Assembly (NCBI RefSeq): GCF_000317225.1
Contig: NZ_AJLL01000033.1
Location: 62,001 to 126,000 of the forward strand
Direction: 5' to 3'
Length of the DNA stretch: 64,000 nt
Source of the DNA: Fischerella thermalis PCC 7521
GTDB taxonomy: Bacteria > Cyanobacteriota > Cyanobacteriia > Cyanobacteriales > Nostocaceae
The notes beneath the pieces were generated by a model, which worked only from the letters and a program-made list of their open reading frames with translations, was not told the origin of the DNA and did not search any database. A program made the translations under genes and the position numbers. Shown one piece after another: positions 56,993-64,000 of this stretch; positions within the stretch are counted from its first letter, which is position 1, and each line of letters begins with the position of its first letter.

Positions 56993-57445
56993 GCTTTATT
57001 TTATCCTCCTTGGTATATGTACTCAATCACTCTTTCTCATTCTAGAAGATTCTTTAGCTGGTGGGAGTTTCAAGTGTTAGTATTAATACTCTTTTCACAA
57101 AGGTCTAGGAAATTGGGAATTAAGATTGGCAATTAGGAATGTAAAATCATTGTTAACTTCAGCTTCTAGCTCTTTGTGAATACACCATTTCTACCTTTGT
57201 AGCTCCTTTTTCAATAAATCTTTATTTAAATGGGTTAGTTAGTAATTTTTTGAGAGTTCATTGATTTTATACAATACAAATAAAACTTCAGATTATAGCC
57301 TAAAAATTAATTTTTAGCAAGCGTATCGCCAAAATTTTTATAAGTATAAAAAAAGCTGTTTAATTGTATTAAATATCGCCGCCAAAATAATAGAAATTAT
57401 TGTAGATTTTTTACTGGAAAATCATCTTCCAAAATTTAAAATCAG
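56993..57445. other. Intergenic region
   Basis: Shared upstream region of pedR-like and the PfkB gene, AT-rich. TCTAGAAGATTC near 57042 is a partial palindrome. No RNA gene or repeat element seen. Confidence 0.45.
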
Positions 57446-58414
57446 ATGAGTAATTCCCGTGTTTTGTGCCTGGGTGAAGTTTTGTTTGATTGTTTAGCTG
57501 ATCAGTTGGGGCGATCGCTTGAGGAGGTGGAGTCCTGGACTCCTTATCCGGGGGGAGCGCCAGCTAATGTAGCCTGTGCCTTAGTAAAGCTAGGTATACC
57601 AACGGGATTTATTGGTTGTGTAGGTGAAGATCAGCCAGGCAATGAACTGGTAGACTTATTGCAAAGAGTCGGTGTAGATACTACTGGCGTACAGCGCCAT
57701 CCTACAGCACCAACGCGACAAGTTTATGTAGTTCGCTCTCTCGGAGGCGATCGCCACTTTGCCGGATTTGGACAGTACGACACCACAGAATTTGCTGATA
57801 CCCGCCTGGAAGCCAAGCAATTGCCAATCAAGCTATTTGAAGCAGCAGATTTTCTAGTTTTAGGTACTTTGGAATTAGCTTATCCAGAAAGTGGCAAAGC
57901 AGTTCATCACGCTTTGGAACTAGCACAAGAGTATAATCTCAAGGTTTTACTGGATGTGAATTGGCGTCCTGTATTTTGGACTAACCCTGACATTGCGCCG
58001 CAGACAATTCGCGCTTTATTCAAGCAAATCGATTTTCTCAAACTTTCACTAGAAGAAGCTGAATGGCTTTTTGAGACTAGAAAACCCAGGGAAATTTTCA
58101 ACCGTCTCGACTCCGTGGAGGGCGTGATAGTGACAAATGGGGAACACGGTTGTGCTTACTCGTTTGAAGAACAAGATGGTGAATTACCGGCCTTTGCTGT
58201 TGCTGTTGCTGATACAACTGGAGCAGGAGATAGTTTTGTTGCTGGGTTCATCTATCAAGTCCTAACGCATGGGATCAAAAGCTTGAGTGATCCAGTAAAA
58301 GCTAAACAAATTGTCACCTATGCCAGCGCTGTCGGAGCCTTAACGACAATGAAACCAGGAGCGATCGCATCTCAACCAACAAAAGAGGAAGTGGAAGCTT
58401 TTTTGAGCCAATAG
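57446..58414 (+). CDS. PfkB-family carbohydrate kinase (fructokinase-like)
   Basis: 322 aa. N-terminal LCLGEVLFDCLAD, the sugar site YPGGAPANVACALVKLG, and the C-terminal catalytic/ATP signature DTTGAGDSFVAGFIYQ with the base Asp. Fructokinase-type (fructose to fructose-6-phosphate) by similarity, but PfkB substrates are hard to tell. HIP1 octamers are dense. Monocistronic as seen; followed by MITE-like elements. Confidence 0.9.
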   Translation: MSNSRVLCLGEVLFDCLADQLGRSLEEVESWTPYPGGAPANVACALVKLGIPTGFIGCVGEDQPGNELVDLLQRVGVDTTGVQRHPTAPTRQVYVVRSLGGDRHFAGFGQYDTTEFADTRLEAKQLPIKLFEAADFLVLGTLELAYPESGKAVHHALELAQEYNLKVLLDVNWRPVFWTNPDIAPQTIRALFKQIDFLKLSLEEAEWLFETRKPREIFNRLDSVEGVIVTNGEHGCAYSFEEQDGELPAFAVAVADTTGAGDSFVAGFIYQVLTHGIKSLSDPVKAKQIVTYASAVGALTTMKPGAIASQPTKEEVEAFLSQ

Positions 58415-58814
58415 TCATTGGTTAGTGGTTGGAAATCAGTTTACAGTGGACAGTGTAGACGCGCAAGCAACTTCCCGTAGGGTACTCATATTTTTATACT
58501 GCGATTGTTATTGTGGCGATCGCCAAAATGTAAAGCGTCATTCATAATTCAGGACTTATATCAAGTCCGGCTAATTACTTACGATATTATTCTGATGCAG
58601 TTGGGCATTGGGCAAGAGATTTTTCCCATTACCAATTACCGGCCTTCACAGATATGATAAGTCTTTAAACGGAGATGATATTACACAACTGGCACATTGC
58701 GATCTCCTATACTAGTATTTATGTACTATAAAGTGTACATGAAATAAACTAGACTACATTACCAATTACCGACTTCAACAGATAATACGAGTTTTCAAGC
58801 GGATACGATTTTAC
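58415..58814. other. Intergenic region with MITE copies
   Basis: Includes the 124-bp element listed next. Further, 58756-58812 repeats only its right half (CATTACCAATTACCGACTTC then AAGCGGATACGATTTT), a truncated copy ending just before the kinase stop. Confidence 0.6.
58558..58681. mobile_element. MITE-like element, copy 3 (124 bp)
   Basis: ATATCAAGTCCGGCTAATTA left end identical to copy 1 for at least 60 bases, including the TGATGCAGTTGGGCATTGGG centre, and ending AAACGGAGATGATAT. Shorter by one CATTACC unit than copy 1. Recent sister of copy 1. Confidence 0.8.
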
Positions 58815-60590
58815 TTATTTCTTAAAATGTCTACGCCTGTAACGATCTTGATATTTTGCAATATACTCAACATTCTGCCGCTCTATTTCCGATAGTAAGT
58901 TAGCAGGAAATTCCTTTGGTGAATATCTGGGACGATACCAAGGCTGACTATCAAAATATTTTTGCAAGCCGGGAGTATCAAAACGCCGACCGTGACGCGC
59001 AAAAATAGAATTTCGCATAATATCTAACTCAAATCCATCTTTTGCATCTAAATCTGAGTCTGTCACCAGTCTTTCAGAAAGCCAAGCATAATCTTTGACA
59101 GTGGTAGTAGCAACTGATGGTGTTGATGGAGTAGAAATATCCTTGAAATACAACCTGTCTGCTGATGTATTGGCATCTTGACTAGCAAAAGCACAATAGG
59201 CTTGGGAGTTGTCTTGTCCGTAAGTTTTTAGTAGGTTGATGCAACTGTTGCGATCGCTAAACTTAGCTACATAAACTTCAAATAATTCTTGTCCTGACAA
59301 ATTTGGGTATTCTGGTATCCAAAACATTCCTGCTTGGGGATAACCTGCTGTTTGTAAAGCTTGGACTTGCTTAGCAGCTGTTTGTGAATTTGAATAAGCA
59401 GAATCTGCTAGGAAATAAAAAGAACTGGGAACAGTGGTAGGATTTGACTCTTTTTGAGGTTGAGGAATTTTATTTATAGATGAACCAGAAGGTGATAAGG
59501 AAGCTTTATTTTCTTCTGCAACTTGAGGTTTAGAGGTTTGCGGAATCTGTGAAGTTACTAGTGGCTTGTCCAAAGACGGTTGAGAAGACTTTGTTAAGGT
59601 CAAACCAATAATCACAGATGCACCGATGAAACCGCCTGCGATCGCACTTGCCATCAAAATACTATTGCGGCTATTACTTTTATGGTTGGGTGGTGTATCT
59701 AAATTGATAGTTGGAGGTGGTGGAGATGACGTCGGTGGTTGAGTCAGGAAAGGTACTGTAGGTGGAATTGGACTGACTCCACCCTGTAAAGCATCTAGCA
59801 TTTCCTTGGCACTAGCAAAGCGATCGCGGGGATGATACTGTATTGCTTGATCAATTACTGATTTCAGTGTAGGGCTAACATCCATTACATGATTGTGCCA
59901 AATGATTTCCCCAGTGCGTGGATCTGTTTCTAGTTCTTGGGGTTGTCTACCTGTGAGCAAGTAAATAGCCGTTACGCCTAAACTATATAAGTCGCTAGAA
60001 TAAACAGGTCTACCTGCTGCTTGTTCACTGGGCATATATCCTGGTGTACCAATCACAATCGAACTAGTAGGACTACCGTGAGAATTTAACACCGTTCCCA
60101 TCGATTCCCGTACTGCACCAAAATCTATTAGCACAGGTTTGCGATCGCGATGACGCAAAATAATATTGTCCGGTTTGATATCGCGGTGAACAATCTGTCG
60201 GGAATGTACGTACTCTAAAACTGGTAACAAATTGACTAATATATCCCGGACAGCACCTTCACTAAATAAGCCCTGCTCTTTGAGCTTAGAAGTTAACGTA
60301 TCACCTTCAATCCACTCTTGGACTAAGTAAAATTGACTATCTAACTGAAAATAAGCATACAATGTGGGAATTTGGTCACTAGAACCACCCAAGTCTTCCA
60401 AAATAGCTGCTTCCCGTTGAAACCGCTCCTGTACAAGTTGGTAAATCTGGGGGTTATTCTGAATGGGTTTGAGTTGTTTAATGACACAACAGCGGTGGGA
60501 GGGCATTTGAGTATCTTCCGCTAAGAAAGTCTCACCAAATCCACCGCTTCCCAAAGTCTTAAGAACTTGATAGCGGTTATTGAGCAGCAT
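58815..60590 (-). CDS. Ser/Thr protein kinase with YARHG-like C-terminus
   Basis: 591 aa. Kinase domain about 1-270: LGSGGFGETFLAED, Lys in CVIKQL, HRDIKPDNIILRHR, DFG in LIDFGAVRES, GTPGYMPSEQ. TM helix about 310-333 (ILMASAIAGGFIGASVIIGLTL). The outside part has a linker, a SPOR-like segment (about 385-470) and a C-terminal YARHG-type domain (DYAWLSERLVTDSDLD; MRNSIFARHGRRFDTPGLQKYF). A complete, apparently active kinase. Confidence 0.92.
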   Translation of the reverse strand: MLLNNRYQVLKTLGSGGFGETFLAEDTQMPSHRCCVIKQLKPIQNNPQIYQLVQERFQREAAILEDLGGSSDQIPTLYAYFQLDSQFYLVQEWIEGDTLTSKLKEQGLFSEGAVRDILVNLLPVLEYVHSRQIVHRDIKPDNIILRHRDRKPVLIDFGAVRESMGTVLNSHGSPTSSIVIGTPGYMPSEQAAGRPVYSSDLYSLGVTAIYLLTGRQPQELETDPRTGEIIWHNHVMDVSPTLKSVIDQAIQYHPRDRFASAKEMLDALQGGVSPIPPTVPFLTQPPTSSPPPPTINLDTPPNHKSNSRNSILMASAIAGGFIGASVIIGLTLTKSSQPSLDKPLVTSQIPQTSKPQVAEENKASLSPSGSSINKIPQPQKESNPTTVPSSFYFLADSAYSNSQTAAKQVQALQTAGYPQAGMFWIPEYPNLSGQELFEVYVAKFSDRNSCINLLKTYGQDNSQAYCAFASQDANTSADRLYFKDISTPSTPSVATTTVKDYAWLSERLVTDSDLDAKDGFELDIMRNSIFARHGRRFDTPGLQKYFDSQPWYRPRYSPKEFPANLLSEIERQNVEYIAKYQDRYRRRHFKK

Positions 60591-61011
60591 GTGTTTGACA
60601 TCCTTTTGCTGTCAAATTAAAAACAACGCAAAGCGCTATTTCCCATTATGCTTCCAAGTATAAAACTTGGCTGATGCCAAGTCTACGGAATTATTCAGTA
60701 CTCATAAAAAACCCTCCCCTAATATCCGGAGAGAGTTGTGTTTTTAACAGCAATAGCACCTTCTAGTCGTTCTCTCACAGACATGCTAGCAACGCATAAT
60801 TCATCTGTGTCCACCCCCCTCTATCCCCTCGTTACTGGCTACGGTGCAAACACAAATCTTACCACGCAGCATCTATCCCGCCTCGGAATAAATTCCGAGT
60901 CTCATAGCAAAAGTCCTCTCAAGAGGACTAAATGAAAAATTCAGTCCACTTTGAGTGGACTTTCACTATTAGCCTGGAACTTTAGTTCTGGGCGTGATAG
61001 ATGCTTAACTA
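60591..61011. other. Palindrome-rich intergenic region
   Basis: Upstream region of the kinase, then a string of hairpins (see next entry). A 65-codon frame at 60738-60935 is a by-product of repeats and is not called. Confidence 0.5.
60882..60961. repeat. Triple-hairpin palindromic repeat
   Basis: CTCGGAA-TAAA-TTCCGAG, AGTCCTCT-CA-AGAGGACT, and AGTCCACT-TTG-AGTGGACT in a row, followed by TTTCACTATTAGCC. A partner copy of the end (AGTCGCTCTTAAGAGGACTT then TTACTATTAGCCGTGGG) lies at 61339, on the other side of the TPR relic. Looks like the ends of a palindromic mobile repeat. Confidence 0.6.
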
Positions 61012-61338
61012 TTAAAGTTGCGCTACCGTCATCGGTAAGTCAGCATTTTTCCAAGCAGCTTGAAAACGCCTTTGTACTGCCTGTGCTGCTTCGGTTTTCC
61101 CCTGTGCTTCTAAACTCTGGGCAAGTCCTGCCAACGACCAGCCATTTGCTGCGATCCCTAATTCAGGTTTTACAGCTTCCACAGTATGAATATATAGGTG
61201 ATTAGCCCCAGGATGATTAGGATTACTTTTTAATACTGCTTCCAATGTATGCAAAATTTCTTGAGTTTCTGGCTTGGGTTCGCCATTTTCTTGCCAGTAA
61301 TCCCAAGGCATAGTATTCATCACCGCATCAGCAAACAA
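61012..61338 (-). pseudogene. TPR-protein relic
   Basis: Encodes ADAVMNTMPWDYWQENGEPK, ILHTLEAVLKSNPNHPGANH then LYIHTVEAVKPELG, typical of a long TPR protein family, but the N-terminus is missing, and after ELGIAA the text jumps to a C-terminal repeat (NGWSLAGLAQSLEAQGKTEA) ending MTVAQL. So both an N-terminal truncation and an internal deletion. It is flanked by halves of a palindromic repeat. Confidence 0.65.
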
Positions 61339-61596
61339 AGTCGCTCTTAAGAGGACTTTTACTATTAGCCGTGGGTTTTTAACCTATGGCAGTTTTTGAT
61401 ATGGTGCAAGATTTCAGTTTTAAAAAACGAACACAGATGTACACAGATGTACACAGATGCATACAGGTAGATTATCCATATGCTTTGACGTTATCTGTAA
61501 GTGTTTTTTCTAAAAAATTTATGTTCTTGGTTAATTCGCAAACCGATCACACCACACAATTTACCTGTATTATTTAAGGTAATAAATACATCCGGT
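61339..61596. other. Repeat-containing spacer
   Basis: Begins with the partner hairpin (AGTCGCTCTTAAGAGGACTT), then AACACAGATGTACACAGATG repeats at about 61428-61460. No gene. Confidence 0.5.
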
Positions 61597-63111
61597 CTAT
61601 CTACGATTCCTCATTTGATCAAACACGAGCCGAGAAATATCTGGGAAAGCATTTTGACTAGCTGCGTAGGCTGGAGTTTCTCCAAAAATAGCAATAATAT
61701 AACGAGTCTTGCGGTTTTTAGTTGCCACATAGGCGACTTCTTGACGAGATGCACTAGTCCAGCCTGCTTTGGAAGCAAAAACGATTTGATCTGCATCGCT
61801 GGCTAAAGATTCACCTAAAAAATTCTCTACAGGATTAAATTCATCTGGATTCGGTGGCTGTAGTTTCCACGCTTCAGGACGTAAATCCCTAGTTAACAAA
61901 CTAGCCATTTGTTCGCTATATTCAGGCCCAACAGCTTGACCTGTAAAAATTTCGTACATCAATCTGGCTGTTTGGTAGGTTGTAATTTTGTTGCGCTTTG
62001 GCTGATGAGGATTATCACCACGTAACTGTAAATCAGCGCCTTTGGGTTCTGTAGCTTTTAAGTAAGTAATCGGATAAGTTTTTTGACTAACATTAATATT
62101 TTTATATCCGGCTTTTTGAAAGAAGTAATTTAACGATTGTCGCTGTTTTTTCCATGTTTTAAATTGTTCATCTGCTAATTTGTTTTCAAAAGAATAAGTC
62201 CCACTAATAACATCAACTATACGACTAGCAGCATCGTTATCTGATTTCAATATCATTGCATTTAAATCAGAATTGATAGTGTGGTTAAGTGGAATTAAAC
62301 CTTGTTTGATTTTGGCTTCAAGTATAGCCATCCAAAATAGTTTAACTACACTAGCAGGATATCTAGGTATGTCTTGTTGATAACCTGCAATTGTATTTTT
62401 ATTTAAATCTATTAATGTAATTGATAGACTTTCTGTTGGTAGTTTTTTATCCTTGACATAATCTAATATATTTTTTACGATGCTACTTAATTCATCACTT
62501 TTTGTTAAATTAGGAGGTGTTTTGACGTTATATATTAAATCTAAATTTGTTTTTGATAATTGAGAAGATGATTCTAATGGTAAGTTGATCGGTTGATTAG
62601 ACAAATCAGGTTGATTAATAACAGGATTTTGAGTATTAATAATCGGCGGCTGAGTTGGAAAATTAGTTTGCTGTTGTATAGGCAAATTATTGACTGTTTC
62701 AGAATTTTTATTCTTCGCTCTTTGTACTAAGAATGAGCTAAAGCTAAACAAACTAACTATTATCAGCACAACTAAAGTAATGAGTCCGTAAAATTGTAAA
62801 TGTGGTAATTTCCTGAAACGAGGTTTATTCATATTTGCAGTATATTTGCTTACAGGAGGAGTTGTTCGGCTTTTAATAATAGTTCGTTGATTTTGGGCAT
62901 GTACTGTTTGTGGAGGTGAAACAGCAATAAGACTTGTAGGCAAAACAGATTTTTGATTTCCTGCACTATTAAATTCTGCAATCCGCCTTTGTAATTCAAT
63001 ATTTGTTTGTTGTAAATTCCCAATAACTTGGTAAGCACGTTGTAACTTGGCTTCAAGTTCGGCGATTTTGCGATCGCGGCTATCTGGTTGTCGTTTGGAT
63101 TGCTGATCCAC
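61597..63111 (-). CDS. Membrane-anchored serine hydrolase, class A beta-lactamase fold
   Basis: 504 aa. N-terminal coiled coil (about 13-47), a TM helix (106-127, LQFYGLITLVVLIIVSLFSF), an Asn/Gln/Pro-rich linker to about 200, and a beta-lactamase-type domain 205-500. Motifs: Ser254-Val-Val-Lys257 (PASVVKLFW), Ser290-Asp-Asn292 (KSDNDAAS) and Lys448-Ala-Gly450 where KTG is usual. Likely a peptidoglycan-related or orphan serine hydrolase; resistance function not implied. Upstream of it is the end of a kinase gene on the same strand. Confidence 0.85.
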   Translation of the reverse strand: MDQQSKRQPDSRDRKIAELEAKLQRAYQVIGNLQQTNIELQRRIAEFNSAGNQKSVLPTSLIAVSPPQTVHAQNQRTIIKSRTTPPVSKYTANMNKPRFRKLPHLQFYGLITLVVLIIVSLFSFSSFLVQRAKNKNSETVNNLPIQQQTNFPTQPPIINTQNPVINQPDLSNQPINLPLESSSQLSKTNLDLIYNVKTPPNLTKSDELSSIVKNILDYVKDKKLPTESLSITLIDLNKNTIAGYQQDIPRYPASVVKLFWMAILEAKIKQGLIPLNHTINSDLNAMILKSDNDAASRIVDVISGTYSFENKLADEQFKTWKKQRQSLNYFFQKAGYKNINVSQKTYPITYLKATEPKGADLQLRGDNPHQPKRNKITTYQTARLMYEIFTGQAVGPEYSEQMASLLTRDLRPEAWKLQPPNPDEFNPVENFLGESLASDADQIVFASKAGWTSASRQEVAYVATKNRKTRYIIAIFGETPAYAASQNAFPDISRLVFDQMRNRR

Positions 63112-63167
63112 AAGCTACACCTTGAATCACTACAAGGCAGAAATTATAAGGTATAAACTACAAAAAA

Positions 63168-64000
63168 TTAACTTTTGCGCAGAGTTCTCACAGTTTTATA
63201 ATCTGCGATTTTGACTTGACCGTTTGTAAATTCTAAAGAGTAGCGCACCAATAGGGTATCAAAGGAAGTATTGGTTGGATCTGCTTTGCCATCTTTGATT
63301 AGCGTCCGTTCTTCTGTAATTTCCACTTCTATAGTTGCTTGATCGCCACTAGCTTTGAAATTTTTGACTGCATCAAGACTTTGTACTCCATAGTTGTAGT
63401 AAGCATTATTTCTCTGCAACCAATCAACAGAACTGAGACATTCTTCTTCCTTGCCACCATCTGCTAAACATAGATCAGGGTCATCTGTTTTTTTAATATT
63501 GTCTCTATAGGCTTTACCTGTGAGTAATTGTTCTCCTATATCTGTTCTGTAGGGAGGAGCAAATATTTCCCGCTTAGCTGTGATCCAATTCTTCAGTAGT
63601 TCTACAGCTGCTGTTTGGGAAATCGAGGCATTTGTAGGTGGTAAAACAATCGGAGTAGTTTCAGCAGATGAAGTTATGATCGGTGTGGGTGAATCAGGAA
63701 TAACATTACGTTCTGGAGTAGAAATTGATATTGCTTGGGAATTTGTAGAAGGGGTGACAGACGGTGAAGTAGATGCAATGGGTGAAGGACTAATTCTTGT
63801 CACAGACTGATTTTGTTCGGAAGAATTATTTCTCAAAATCTCCATCATCCACCAACCACCGACGATAAATACGCCGATGACACTGCCTAAAATCACAGCT
63901 TGCTGCCAAGTCCCCAAACCAAAAGGGTTTGGGGATGTAGTGGATTGGGGGTAAGCGACTTGCGGTTGGTTGTTAATTGTTGGTTGTTGATTGTTGATTG
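63168..64000 (-). CDS. C-terminal part of a membrane protein with IMS (ARC6-type) domain, probably a Ser/Thr kinase; partial
   Basis: The frame is open through the window edge at 64000, so the N-terminus is missing. Visible order: Asn/Gln/Pro-rich linker (partly coded by the AACAACCAACAATCAAC repeat), a TM helix (VILGSVIGVFIVGGWWMMEI), a Ser/Thr/Pro-rich linker, and the IMS/DUF4101 domain (SQTAAVELLKNWITAKREIF, APPYRTDIGEQLLTGKAYRD, then NAYYNYGVQSLDAVKNF and VKIADYKTVRTL). In cyanobacteria this tail commonly ends Ser/Thr kinases, so that is my inference for the missing part. Confidence 0.8.
   Translation of the reverse strand, partial: INNQQPTINNQPQVAYPQSTTSPNPFGLGTWQQAVILGSVIGVFIVGGWWMMEILRNNSSEQNQSVTRISPSPIASTSPSVTPSTNSQAISISTPERNVIPDSPTPIITSSAETTPIVLPPTNASISQTAAVELLKNWITAKREIFAPPYRTDIGEQLLTGKAYRDNIKKTDDPDLCLADGGKEEECLSSVDWLQRNNAYYNYGVQSLDAVKNFKASGDQATIEVEITEERTLIKDGKADPTNTSFDTLLVRYSLEFTNGQVKIADYKTVRTLRKS

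Noticed and set aside
60738-60935. 65-codon frame
   Set aside because: Runs through palindromic repeats; translation has no domain character.

Overview
The window reads as a chromosomal stretch of a filamentous, probably heterocyst-forming cyanobacterium (Nostocales). Evidence: a form IB rbcL-rbcX-rbcS cluster with a Rubisco activase that carries a C-terminal small-subunit-like domain, psaM, zeta-carotene desaturase CrtQ, a PedR-like regulator, a Yfr1-type small RNA, many gcgatcgc (HIP1) octamers in genes, and long intergenic runs of short repeats of the kind known from Nostocales. Base composition looks moderately AT-rich. The species cannot be named from the sequence alone.

Layout. 0-7.5 kb: an unknown protein, a ribbon-helix-helix regulator, crtQ and an SRPBCC protein, then on the other strand cobQ and a small [2Fe-2S] ferredoxin, and a PrxQ peroxiredoxin. 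8-11.7 kb: hisF, ruvB and a TPR lipoprotein-like or lumenal protein. 11.8-16.5 kb: the carbon-fixation block rbcL-rbcX-rbcS and rca, all on the minus strand, interrupted by a frameshifted DUF2887/Rpn-type gene on the plus strand. 17-25 kb: a beta-propeller protein, panB, a tandem pair of VWA proteins, an Slr1339-like protein, an HxlR regulator, rimM and a class III alcohol dehydrogenase. 25-30 kb: a PD-(D/E)XK-like domain fused to TPRs, a rhomboid lacking its catalytic Ser and His, and a TPR Ser/Thr kinase with an altered catalytic loop. 31-39 kb: a decayed penicillin acylase gene, a pentapeptide protein, yraN and queA (both with in-frame low-complexity inserts), Yfr1, an acyltransferase, a DUF711 protein and a 2OG-Fe(II) dioxygenase. 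39.6-44.2 kb: leuC-leuD, gntK, exbB-exbD. 44.3-50 kb: pseudogenes, structured repeats, psaM and a D-ribulose kinase. 50-58.4 kb: an ABC-2 exporter, an orphan Cas6 with an HTH tail, a glycosyltransferase, a DUF6391 protein, a PedR-like regulator and a PfkB kinase. 58.8-64 kb: a Ser/Thr kinase with a YARHG-like end, a gene relic, a beta-lactamase-fold protein, and the end of a third kinase that runs off the window.

Functionally the window is mostly housekeeping and photosynthetic metabolism: carbon fixation, carotenoids, PSI, Leu/His/pantothenate/cobalamin synthesis, tRNA and ribosome maturation and formaldehyde detoxification. Spread through it is an unusually dense layer of repeats and gene relics. 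At least seven genes are broken or reduced to fragments (DUF2887, penicillin acylase, a kinase, DUF2330, a class II aminoacyl-tRNA-synthetase-like gene, a membrane protein, a TPR protein), and several of them abut repeats or MITE-like elements. The most unusual intact neighbourhood is 25.0-29.8 kb (nuclease-like TPR protein, pseudo-rhomboid, atypical TPR kinase).
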